Origin: Firmicutes bacterium CAG:95
GTDB lineage: Bacteria > Bacillota > Clostridia > Lachnospirales > Lachnospiraceae
Direction: 5' to 3'
NCBI GenBank assembly: GCA_000438155.1
Contig: FR902893.1
Location: forward strand, 1-39,523
DNA length: 39,523 bases
How positions within the stretch are numbered: position 1 is the first letter of the stretch; the number at the start of each line of letters is the position of its first letter. Positions 32,790 to 39,523 of the stretch are shown piece after piece. The notes under the pieces are model-generated. The model did not search any database and was not told the origin of the DNA. It worked only from the letters and a program-made list of their open reading frames with translations. The translations under genes and the position numbers were made by a program.

Positions 32790-33634
32790 AACGGGTGAAA
32801 TATGTAATAAAGCTTCTGCTTCTTTTATTGCCGGCGGTTCTGGTGATTCTGCCGGTGGCGGTTCTGCTTTCGGGAGCCATCACGGATTCCTATGAGATGA
32901 TGGAGGATTTGGGTCCGCTGATCCGGAAAACGCAGGAGTTTATTAGCTGGCGTTTTATTCCGGAATATCCAAGTTTTAGCAACTATGTAAAGCTCCTGTT
33001 CCGCTCACCTGAATTTTATGTCCTGTTCTGGAATTCGGTGTTTATGGTAGGGATGATTCTTCTGGGACAGGTTCTTGTCGGGGTTCCGGCGGCATGGGGC
33101 TTTGCCGTTTATGAGACAAGGGGCAGCCGGCTTTTATTTTCGCTGTATGTGGTGCTGATGCTGATTCCTTTTCAGGTGACGATGCTTTCAAGCTATCTGG
33201 CATTGAATAGGTTGAAACTGTTGAACACCTATTATGCCGTCATTATGCCGTCACTTTTTTCGACGCTCCCGGTGTTTTTGTGTTATGGAGGCTTCCGTGA
33301 AATTCCGGCAGAATTACTGGAAGCAGCAAGGATCGACGGGGCAGGAGAATGGGCGCTGTTCTGGAAATTAGGGCTTCCCATCGGAAAAGGGGGGCTGTTG
33401 TCCGCGATGGTGCTTGGATTTCTGGAATACTGGAATCTAATGGAACAGCCGATGGCCTTTCTGAAGGATGCCTCCTTATGGCCATTGTCCCTGTATCTGC
33501 CGCAGATTACGCTTTCACAGGCAGGCTTTGCATTCTGTGCATCAGTGATGATGCTGATTCCGGCGGTGTTTGTGTTTGCCTTGGGACAGGATCATCTGGA
33601 ACAGGGAATTATCTATTCGGGACTTAAAGGATAA
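32786..33634 (+). CDS. ABC transporter permease, MalG-like
   Basis: A 282-residue membrane subunit. The first helix is LLLLLLPAVLVILPVAVLLSGA, then a large outer loop and five more helices. The coupling loop is ELLEAARIDGAGEWALFWKLGLP. I choose the GTG at 32786 because it shares GTGA with the stop of the previous gene and has GGAGGG upstream. An ATG at 32774 is the alternative. The 3' end is followed by a gap of 112 bases before the adaptor protein gene. Together with the MalF-like permease it forms the membrane channel for the propeller-fused binding protein. Confidence 0.92.
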   Translation: MKRVKYVIKLLLLLLPAVLVILPVAVLLSGAITDSYEMMEDLGPLIRKTQEFISWRFIPEYPSFSNYVKLLFRSPEFYVLFWNSVFMVGMILLGQVLVGVPAAWGFAVYETRGSRLLFSLYVVLMLIPFQVTMLSSYLALNRLKLLNTYYAVIMPSLFSTLPVFLCYGGFREIPAELLEAARIDGAGEWALFWKLGLPIGKGGLLSAMVLGFLEYWNLMEQPMAFLKDASLWPLSLYLPQITLSQAGFAFCASVMMLIPAVFVFALGQDHLEQGIIYSGLKG

Positions 33635-33746
33635 GGAAGAAATATGTTTGAGATTTACAAACTTCTTTTACGAAGCAAAGTCTTAAAGGAGGCTGGAGCT
33701 TGTTACCGGAATGAGGAAATGGTAGCAATGAAGAATGGAGTGGGAA
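33635..33746 (+). other. Gap between permease and adaptor genes
   Basis: A frame opens at an ATG at 33644 with AAGGAAG before it and runs into the adaptor gene in another frame. It reads MFEIYKLLLRSKVLKEAGAC and resembles nothing I know. It could be a small peptide of the operon or chance. No terminator or promoter was found, so the adaptor is likely in the same transcript. Confidence 0.3.
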
Positions 33747-35063
33747 ATGGGAAACAAAAAGAAAAAATGGATGATAGGTCTGGCGGTTTTCCTACTGGTT
33801 ATGCTGGCGCTTACGATTATTTCAAGGAGCGTGTATGCCTATTATCTGCCACTTGTGGAAACCACCACCGTGCAGGAAAAGTACATCGAGCATGGCTTTG
33901 AGGAAGAGGGACTTGTTGTGGCAGGAAATGAGATTCCGGTAAATACCGTAAGCGGGCTGCGGATCCGGCAGATTCCGGTACAGGTGGGGGATCGGGTGGA
34001 AGCCGGTGAGCTTTTGTGCCGGATCGATCTGGAGGATCTGGATACCATTATTTCCGGCAAGGAAAGTGAAATAGAAAAGCTGGATGCGCAGATTGCGTCC
34101 ATTCTTCAGAATGAAGAGCTGGCAAAGCAGAAGAAGGAACTGGAGCTGACCCGGGCGCAGGAGGATTATGAGCTTCAGACAAGAATCGGAGATACGAAGG
34201 TCGGGAGAGCCACAGAAAGCTATGTGCAGGCGAAAGAAATGTTAGAGCGTGCGCAGGAAAACGGACTCTCGGAAGAAGAACAGATTGCTTTGGAGCAGAG
34301 CATCCAGCAGTCAGCGTATGCAGAGTCGGATGCGATGGCACAGCGTGATGCGGACAATAAGAGTCTGGAGCGGAAAATGGAGGATCTGACGCTTCCGGAG
34401 GAAGAGACCTCAACACTGGAAGTCTGCCGGATGGAGAAGGAAGCGCTACGGCAGAATCTGAACAGATATGAAGACATCCGGGAAAAGAATGGAGAAATCA
34501 CTGCCAGCGAGGGTGGTGTGGTTACGAGAATCCTTACAGAAGCAGGTGCCCGAACCGGGGATACGGCTATTTTCCTGCTGGCAGATGAAACGGAGCCGTG
34601 TCAGTTGAAGGTCGCGTTAACCAGGGAACAGAAAAAGTACATTGATCTTGGTGATCCGGTATCTGTAAAGCTTGGAAACCGGGAGCTGGAGACAAAAGTA
34701 GAATATGTAACAGAGGAAAACGGAAGCTATGTACTGTATCTGCCGCTTCCCGACGATACCGGAATCCCGGGACAGTCCGGAACAGTTCAGGTTTCGGGCA
34801 GGGGCACCAGGCAGTCCAAATGTGTCTCACCACTTGCCGTTACCACCGAGCAGAATAATAGTTTTGTCTATGTCGTGGGCGAACGGGAAGGAATCCTTGG
34901 AAGTGAATATTATATCCGGCAGGTTTCCGTGAAGATCATCGACAAGAATGATTCCTGGGTTTCCATTGAGGCCGAATCCCTTGATCAGAGCGATAAAATT
35001 GTGCTGTCCTCCACAAGAGAATTCAAAAAAGGAGATACCGTCCGGCTGCTGTGTGAATCGTAA
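33747..35063 (+). CDS. HlyD/MacA-like membrane fusion (periplasmic adaptor) protein
   Basis: A 438-residue protein with one N-terminal membrane helix (about 8-27), then the first half of a lipoyl-like domain (VSGLRIRQIPVQVGDRVEAG), a long coiled coil (about 95-245) rich in Glu, Lys, Gln and Ala, the second lipoyl half (ASEGGVVTRILTEAGARTGD), a beta-barrel region and a C-terminal domain. This is the order of MacA/HlyD adaptors, which usually join an exporter to a channel. In a Gram-positive cell it would bridge the membrane and wall. GGAG (33737-33740) lies six bases before the ATG at 33747. It is the last gene of the transport operon. Adaptors normally accompany exporters of the MacB or LolCDE type, and none is visible in the window. 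Confidence 0.88.
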   Translation: MGNKKKKWMIGLAVFLLVMLALTIISRSVYAYYLPLVETTTVQEKYIEHGFEEEGLVVAGNEIPVNTVSGLRIRQIPVQVGDRVEAGELLCRIDLEDLDTIISGKESEIEKLDAQIASILQNEELAKQKKELELTRAQEDYELQTRIGDTKVGRATESYVQAKEMLERAQENGLSEEEQIALEQSIQQSAYAESDAMAQRDADNKSLERKMEDLTLPEEETSTLEVCRMEKEALRQNLNRYEDIREKNGEITASEGGVVTRILTEAGARTGDTAIFLLADETEPCQLKVALTREQKKYIDLGDPVSVKLGNRELETKVEYVTEENGSYVLYLPLPDDTGIPGQSGTVQVSGRGTRQSKCVSPLAVTTEQNNSFVYVVGEREGILGSEYYIRQVSVKIIDKNDSWVSIEAESLDQSDKIVLSSTREFKKGDTVRLLCES

Positions 35064-35103
35064 CGTCATTTACCGTAATTGCTGTAAAATCCAGGGATCA
35101 ATA

Positions 35104-35132
35104 TTGAAGAAAGCGCAGAAATATACTACAAT
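35104..35132 (+). promoter_or_regulatory. Sigma-A promoter for iorAB
   Basis: TTGAAG (35104-35109), 17-base spacer, TACAAT (35127-35132). It lies about 40 bases before the ATG of iorA at 35172. No operator repeats are obvious. Confidence 0.6.
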
Positions 35133-35171
35133 TAATTTTAATACTTTATAGATCCTGATGGAGAGAAGCAA

Positions 35172-36968
35172 ATGAAAAAAGAATATGTTATGGGAAACGG
35201 AGCCATTGCATTAGGAGCGTTGTCAGCGGGGGTAAATCTGGTGACAGGATATCCCGGAACCCCTTCTTCTGAAATTCTCGAAAATATTCAGAAGTATTCC
35301 GATGGAAGTGTTCATATTGAATGGTCCGTGAATGAAAAATCAGCCATGGAAGTGGCAGCAAGTGCATCCTATTCCAGAGCACGTACATTGGTTACGATGA
35401 AACAGGTCGGGCTAAATGTTGCCTCGGATCCGCTTATGTCTCTTGCGTATGTCGGAGTTAAGGGAGGAATGGTCATTGTATCTGCAGATGATCCGGGACC
35501 GATTTCCTCACAGACCGAACAGGATACCAGAATGTTTGCGGAGTTCTGCCGGATACCGGTTTTCGATCCGGCTTCACCGGAAGAAGCCTATCAGATGATT
35601 CAGGATGCATTTATTTATTCAGAAAAATATAAGACACCGGTTTTGTTCCGCCCGACCACGCGTGTCTGTCATGCGTATGCTTCTGTGGAAGTCCCCGAAA
35701 ACCGGACAGGTAAGGAATATGAAGGCTTTGTGAAAGACTCTAAGAAGTGGGTCATTTTCCCGCGTCTTTCCTTTTTAAATCATGCCATGATCGAAGAGCG
35801 GAACCCAAAGATTGGAGAAGACTTCTCTTCCTACTCTATGAACAGTATACAGGGAAGCGGCAGAAAGGCTGTTTTTGCATCCGGTGTCAGCTATGCTTAC
35901 GCGAAGGAGTGCCTGCAGGAATATCCGGAGGTACGTTTCTGCAAGATTGCAACGCCGTACCCGTTCCCGGAACGCTTTGTTCTTTCCTGCTTAGAGGGAG
36001 TGGAAGAGGTTCTCTGCGTGGAGGAGCTCAGTCCATACATAGAGAGTGCATTGTTAAAGCTGATCGGAAAATATCAGCTTCCGATTAAAGTATACGGCAG
36101 ACTTACCGGTCATATCGCATCAAGCGGGGAGAACTCCACAGATTCCCTGCGGAAAACGTTAGGGGATTTCCTTGGAATTGATATGATAACGGAACAGATG
36201 GATTTATCCGACTGCCCATCTCTTCCGGTCCGGCCGCCGGTACTTTGTGCCGGATGTCCCCACAGGGCTTCCTTTTATGCGGTAAAGAAGGCAATGGAGG
36301 GCAGGAAAAGTTATTTCTGCGGTGATATTGGCTGCTATACGCTTGGAAATGCCATGCCGCTTGATATGGTGGATACCTGTCTTTGTATGGGAGCCGGTGT
36401 TACCATGGCACAGGGCTTTCACTGGGTGGATAAAGAGGCCGTCTGCTTTGCATTTATCGGTGACTCTACCTTTTTTGCATCCGGTATGACAGGAGTTGTG
36501 AATGCCTTGTATAATGAAGCGGATATGATCCTGTGTGTACTGGATAATTCGACGACGGCAATGACCGGCCATCAGCCGCATCCGGGAACCGGAAGAAATA
36601 TGATGGGTGATGTTGTGGCGAAGGTCAGCATTACGAAGATACTGGAAGGAATGGGTGTACAGAAGGTGATGACGGTTGATCCGTTGAAGCTTCAGGAAGC
36701 AATGGATGCAGTAAGGGAATGTGCAGCGCTTCCGGGTGTGAAGGCGATCATCTTTAAGTCTCCCTGTGTAGCTATAACGAAACCTCAGGGAACGATGAAG
36801 ATAGCGTCCTCCTGTGTCGGCTGCAGGAAGTGTATTCGTGAAATCGGTTGTCCTGCCATTGTTGTTAAGGACGGAAAAGTAACGATTGAAGAAGGGCTGT
36901 GTACCGGCTGCGGATTATGCAGTCAGATTTGTCCGGTTCATGCGATAGGAGGTGTATGCCATGAATAA
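35172..36968 (+). CDS. iorA: Indolepyruvate:ferredoxin oxidoreductase, alpha subunit
   Basis: A 598-residue cytoplasmic enzyme. With the beta subunit it oxidises aryl 2-oxoacids (indolepyruvate, phenylpyruvate, hydroxyphenylpyruvate) to aryl-acetyl-CoA, CO2 and reduced ferredoxin. It begins GNGAIALGALSAGVNLVTGYPGTPSSEI, the pyrimidine-binding part typical of IorA. A thiamine-diphosphate region lies near residues 370-480 (GDIGCYTLGNAMPL, FIGDSTFFASGMTGVVNA, DNSTTAMTGHQPHPG). The C-terminal ferredoxin domain has cysteines 548, 551, 554, 560 and 577, 580, 583, 587 for two 4Fe-4S clusters, the first with the looser spacing usual for this family. It overlaps iorB by eight bases. GGAGAG before the ATG is the ribosome binding site. 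Confidence 0.96.
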   Translation: MKKEYVMGNGAIALGALSAGVNLVTGYPGTPSSEILENIQKYSDGSVHIEWSVNEKSAMEVAASASYSRARTLVTMKQVGLNVASDPLMSLAYVGVKGGMVIVSADDPGPISSQTEQDTRMFAEFCRIPVFDPASPEEAYQMIQDAFIYSEKYKTPVLFRPTTRVCHAYASVEVPENRTGKEYEGFVKDSKKWVIFPRLSFLNHAMIEERNPKIGEDFSSYSMNSIQGSGRKAVFASGVSYAYAKECLQEYPEVRFCKIATPYPFPERFVLSCLEGVEEVLCVEELSPYIESALLKLIGKYQLPIKVYGRLTGHIASSGENSTDSLRKTLGDFLGIDMITEQMDLSDCPSLPVRPPVLCAGCPHRASFYAVKKAMEGRKSYFCGDIGCYTLGNAMPLDMVDTCLCMGAGVTMAQGFHWVDKEAVCFAFIGDSTFFASGMTGVVNALYNEADMILCVLDNSTTAMTGHQPHPGTGRNMMGDVVAKVSITKILEGMGVQKVMTVDPLKLQEAMDAVRECAALPGVKAIIFKSPCVAITKPQGTMKIASSCVGCRKCIREIGCPAIVVKDGKVTIEEGLCTGCGLCSQICPVHAIGGVCHE

Positions 36969-37557
36969 AGATATCTTATTGTGCGGCGTAGGCGGACAGG
37001 GAACCGTACTGGCATCCAAGCTCATTGCTTCTGCAGCCATGAGATGCGGAAATGTCGTTCATTCGGCAGAAACGATTGGAATGGCGCAGCGTGGCGGTTC
37101 TGTGATCAGTCATATCCGCATTGGCGAGCGGGCAGCTTCTCCGTTGATTCCACGTGGTAATGCCGACATCCTTATTGCATTTGAGCCGGCAGAGGCAGTT
37201 CGGAATCTTTCCCACCTGAAAAAGGATGGTGTTGTCATTGTGAACAGCACACCGGTAAAGCCGACCACGGAAGCCCTTCAGGAGACCGGCTATGATGGCA
37301 CAGAGATGATTGCCTATCTGAAAAAGAAGGCGGATTGTGTGATACTTGATGGAGAAGCCCTGCTTAAGAAGGCAGGTTCCGCAAGGTGCTTCAATATGAT
37401 TGTATTAGGGGCACTTGCTGCAAGCGGAAGACTTGAAATTCCAACGGAAATTCTGATAGAAGAAATGGAACATCAGATGAAACCACAGTTTCTTGAACTG
37501 AATAAAAGAGCATTTCATATTGGCGAGGAGGCAGGAACAGGCAATGAAGTTAAATGA
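36961..37557 (+). CDS. iorB: Indolepyruvate:ferredoxin oxidoreductase, beta subunit
   Basis: A 198-residue subunit. It opens with KDILLCGVGGQGTVLASKLIA, the nucleotide-fold motif of the gamma-type domain of 2-oxoacid:ferredoxin oxidoreductases, and continues with ETIGMAQRGGSVISHIRIG and PLIPRGNADILIAFEPAEA. It binds CoA and completes the enzyme with IorA. A GTG at 36952 could extend it by three residues, but AGGAGGT (36947-36953) points to the ATG at 36961. It overlaps iorA by eight bases and the ligase gene by 14. Its C terminus lacks a ferredoxin domain, as usual. Confidence 0.95.
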   Translation: MNKDILLCGVGGQGTVLASKLIASAAMRCGNVVHSAETIGMAQRGGSVISHIRIGERAASPLIPRGNADILIAFEPAEAVRNLSHLKKDGVVIVNSTPVKPTTEALQETGYDGTEMIAYLKKKADCVILDGEALLKKAGSARCFNMIVLGALAASGRLEIPTEILIEEMEHQMKPQFLELNKRAFHIGEEAGTGNEVK

Positions 37558-38785
37558 GAAGCAGTTACAACAGGTTGATGCGCAGGTAAAGCGTCTTTTG
37601 AAGTCCGGCAGCTTTTATGGTGAGGTATACCGTAAGGCTGGGATTTCCGGAGTAAGCTCCCAGGAGGATTTTGAGAAGCTTCCCTTTTCGAGCAAGGATG
37701 ACCTGAGAAATGCGTACCCGCTGGGGATCCAGGCGGTTCCGGAGGAGGAGGTTGTGAGAATTCATTCTTCATCGGGAACGACAGGAAAGCCGGTTATCAT
37801 TCCTTATACTGCCAAGGATGTGGACGATTGGGCAATTATGTTTGCCCGTTGTTACGAAACAGCGGGAATTACGAATAAGGACCGGATCCAGATTACTCCG
37901 GCCTACGGCTTGTGGACTGCAGGTATCGGCTTTCAGCTCGGCGCAGAGAAGCTTGGTGCAATGACTGTTCCGATGGGTCCCGGTAATACCGACAAGCAGC
38001 TTCAGATGATGATGGATCTGAAAACAACCGTGCTGACAGCAACCTCTTCTTATGCACTGCTGCTTGCGGAAGAAATCAATAAACGAGGTCTTCGGGATAA
38101 GATTCATCTGAAAAAGGGTGTATTCGGATCAGAACGCTGGAGTAAGAAGATGCGTGAATATATCCGAAATGAGCTTGGAGTTGAGCTTTATGATATCTAC
38201 GGTCTGACCGAGATCTACGGTCCCGGTATCGGCATCACCTGTGAGAAGGAGCAGGGTATCCATTATTGGGATGATTATGTGTATATTGAAATTATCAATC
38301 CCGAGACCGGTGAGCCTGTGCCGGATGGTGAAACCGGCGAAATTGTTATTACGACGCTGGTAAAAGAGGGCGCACCTCTGCTTCGCTTCCGTACCCATGA
38401 TCTGTCCAGGATTATTCCGGAGAAATGCTCCTGTGGACGTTGTTATCCCCGTCTTGATACTATTGGCGGCAGAAGTGATGATATGTTTAAGGTACGTGGT
38501 GTCAATATGTTCCCGAAGCAGGTAGAGGAGCTCTTGCAGGATGTGGACGGTGTCTTGAGCGAATACAATATCACGATAGCACACGATGATGATCATAATA
38601 AGGATATTATGATACTGACAGTAGAGGTAGATGGCCGTGTGGACTTTGAAAAGACCGCATTACATATCCGTGAGCTCTTTAAGTCCCGTATCGGTATGAC
38701 TCCGAAGGTAACTGCTGTTCCGGTTGGTACCCTGCAGCGGAGCGAGAAGAAGACGAAGCGTGTCATTGATTACCGTTATCAGTAA
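37544..38785 (+). CDS. Phenylacetate-CoA ligase family (aryl-CoA ligase)
   Basis: A 413-residue AMP-forming ligase of the PaaK type. Motifs: SSGTTGKPVIIPYT (phosphate loop, about residues 83-96), YDIYGLTEIYGPG, GEIVITTLVKEGAPLLRFRTHD and GGRSDDMFKVRGVNMFPKQVEE. Downstream of iorAB it probably works with the aryl-acetyl-CoA made there, either releasing the acid or reactivating phenylacetate or indoleacetate. The family normally catalyses the ATP-dependent forward reaction, but acetyl-CoA recovery by the reverse direction has been proposed for such operons. An in-frame TTG at 37520 overlaps iorB more; the ATG at 37544 is better, with AGGAGG 12 bases ahead. I omit the symbol because paaK normally belongs to an aerobic pathway. 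Confidence 0.9.
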   Translation: MKLNEKQLQQVDAQVKRLLKSGSFYGEVYRKAGISGVSSQEDFEKLPFSSKDDLRNAYPLGIQAVPEEEVVRIHSSSGTTGKPVIIPYTAKDVDDWAIMFARCYETAGITNKDRIQITPAYGLWTAGIGFQLGAEKLGAMTVPMGPGNTDKQLQMMMDLKTTVLTATSSYALLLAEEINKRGLRDKIHLKKGVFGSERWSKKMREYIRNELGVELYDIYGLTEIYGPGIGITCEKEQGIHYWDDYVYIEIINPETGEPVPDGETGEIVITTLVKEGAPLLRFRTHDLSRIIPEKCSCGRCYPRLDTIGGRSDDMFKVRGVNMFPKQVEELLQDVDGVLSEYNITIAHDDDHNKDIMILTVEVDGRVDFEKTALHIRELFKSRIGMTPKVTAVPVGTLQRSEKKTKRVIDYRYQ

Positions 38786-38826
38786 AAGTGGAGGAAGAAG
38801 ATCAGAGTCAGGGTATTCTTGGGGTT

Positions 38827-38853
38827 TTGAAATAATAAGAAAGATGATATAAT
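38827..38853 (+). promoter_or_regulatory. Possible promoter of the DUF4160/DUF2442 pair
   Basis: TATAAT (38848-38853) is perfect. The best -35, TTGAAA (38827-38832), is only 15 bases upstream, so it is weak. The ribosome binding site AGGAGGAGGGG follows at about 38868-38880. Confidence 0.4.
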
Positions 38854-38883
38854 GATACAAAAGAGATGAGGAGGAGGGGTATA

Positions 38884-39147
38884 ATGCCGGAACTCAGCAG
38901 GTTTGGTGGAATGGTTATTTATATGTTGTTTATGGATACGAAGCAGCATAATAAACCGCATGTACATGTATATTATGGGGATTATGAGGCAGCTATTGGA
39001 ATTGATGGGGAGTTACTGGCAGGCTCACTTCCCAAAAAACAGTTAAAAATGGTAGTTGGATGGCTTGCATTTCATGAAGATGAAGCGTATAAGGCATGGA
39101 ATCTGGCAGTTCGAGGTGAACACTTTGATAAGATTGCTCCCATGTAA
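38884..39147 (+). CDS. DUF4160 domain protein
   Basis: An 87-residue protein matching the small DUF4160 family. It starts MPELSRFGGMVIYMLF, then has KQHNKPHVHVYYGDYEAAIGID, with the family's His-rich HxPHVHV segment, and PKKQLKMVVGWLAFHEDEAYKAWNLA. The function is not established; the family is often paired with DUF2442, as here, and has been suggested to belong to toxin-antitoxin-like modules. The frame opens 18 bases further upstream, but a strong AGGAGGAGGGG signal supports the ATG at 38884. The partner gene starts 13 bases after this stop. Confidence 0.88.
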   Translation: MPELSRFGGMVIYMLFMDTKQHNKPHVHVYYGDYEAAIGIDGELLAGSLPKKQLKMVVGWLAFHEDEAYKAWNLAVRGEHFDKIAPM

Positions 39148-39160
39148 GGAGGTGTTTTGA

Positions 39161-39484
39161 ATGTATATAGTAGATGATATATGTTACGCAGGAGAAGAGA
39201 CACCAGATATTAAGGTGAAAGAGGCAAGGGCTTTGCGTGGCGGTATGCTATTGCTCACGTTTTCTACAGGAGAACAAAGATTGTTTGATACAACTTTATT
39301 AAAGGGTTCTGCGTTCGAACCATTAAGGGATGAAAAAGTGTTGGCAGATTTTATAATTTTTCATGGTGTTATGACCTGGATGAATGGAGATATTGATATT
39401 GCACCGGAAACAATGTATGCGGAAAGCTATCCTTATACAGCACGGAATGTAAGTGCAGCGGTTTTACGAATGGGGACTGAATAG
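39161..39484 (+). CDS. DUF2442 domain protein
   Basis: A 107-residue protein. The core matches DUF2442: VKEARALRGGMLLLTFSTGEQRLFDTTLLKGSAF, then PLRDEKVLADFIIFHGVMTWMNGDIDIAPETMY. A short N-terminal extension precedes the domain. DUF2442 proteins are small with an all-beta or mixed fold and typically sit beside DUF4160. AAGGAGGTG (39146-39154) gives a clear start. The pair has its own promoter and no relation to the ligase operon upstream. The last 39 bases of the window start another open frame. The biochemical role is unknown. Confidence 0.88.
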   Translation: MYIVDDICYAGEETPDIKVKEARALRGGMLLLTFSTGEQRLFDTTLLKGSAFEPLRDEKVLADFIIFHGVMTWMNGDIDIAPETMYAESYPYTARNVSAAVLRMGTE

Positions 39485-39489
39485 TTACT

Positions 39490-39523
39490 ATGATTTCACA
39501 AAAAGAAGCTGATAATATTCATT
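39490..39523 (+). CDS. Possible start of another gene (partial)
   Basis: An ATG at 39490 is followed by ISQKEADNIH and then the window ends. Proteins of the Doc/Fic death-on-curing family often begin in this way (a lysine- and glutamate-rich helix leading to IH), so a Doc-like toxin is one possibility. There is no clear ribosome binding site, and ten residues are far too few to assign it. The idea is guided by position after a DUF4160/DUF2442 pair. Confidence 0.3.
   Translation, partial: MISQKEADNIH

Noticed and set aside
33644..33901. Frame of 85 codons across the start of the adaptor gene
   Set aside because: Most of it is out of frame with the well-supported adaptor coding region, and its sequence shows no domain.
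39310..39322. GTTCGAA-like T-loop of a tRNA
   Set aside because: It is inside the DUF2442 gene and no cloverleaf arms surround it.

Overview
The window looks like chromosome of an anaerobic Firmicute, most likely a Lachnospiraceae-type Clostridium relative. The reasons are the moderate-to-low GC, strong AGGAGG-type ribosome binding sites, a CD1871A-type CXXC peptide, an indolepyruvate:ferredoxin oxidoreductase plus aryl-CoA ligase operon, many c-di-GMP proteins with PAS/GAF sensors, and GH3/GH42 glycosidases. I cannot assign genus or species from the sequence alone. I found no tRNA, rRNA, CRISPR array, transposase or phage gene.

Left third (1-11.9 kb): signalling and housekeeping. It opens with the tail of a chemoreceptor and its terminator, then a frameshifted remnant of a phospholipase-D-like protein. 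Next come a PAS-GAF-GGDEF cyclase (minus strand) and a complete chemoreceptor co-directional with a degenerate-GGDEF/EAL phosphodiesterase. A minus-strand pair follows: a small CXXC peptide and a NapH-like membrane ferredoxin behind a palindrome-rich promoter. After that come an orphan type IV pilin-like protein, a YvcK-type factor with a membrane GGDEF protein, and pgi.

Middle (12-20 kb): cell envelope and accessory genes. A secreted coiled-coil protein is followed by two GT-C mannosyltransferase-like membrane enzymes, the first starting inside a long, potentially bistable hairpin. Then come thioredoxin, a DUF4430 protein coupled to an ECF S-component, and a HipBA toxin-antitoxin operon whose consensus promoter is followed by three near-identical palindromic operators.

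Right half (19.6-39.5 kb): metabolism and transport. A 2-hydroxyacid dehydrogenase, a GH3 glycosidase with an insertion domain and a GH42 beta-galactosidase form a probable sugar-utilisation run, followed by a membrane-anchored Asp-box protein and a Nudix hydrolase. A two-component system is divergent from an unusual operon: a lipoprotein with an N-terminal propeller-like region fused to a family 1 solute-binding domain, two MalFG-type permeases, and an HlyD/MacA-like adaptor, with no ATPase nearby. The shared intergenic region carries two mirror-image pairs of 11-bp direct repeats, each beside a -10 box, which is good internal evidence that the regulator controls both itself and the transporter. 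The window ends with iorA-iorB-aryl-CoA ligase and a DUF4160/DUF2442 pair, followed by 11 codons that may begin a Doc/Fic-like gene.

The best candidates for something undescribed are the regulated transporter operon (29.5-35.1 kb), the bistable start-codon hairpin (12956-13016), and the palindrome-controlled CXXC/ferredoxin pair (6115-7216).
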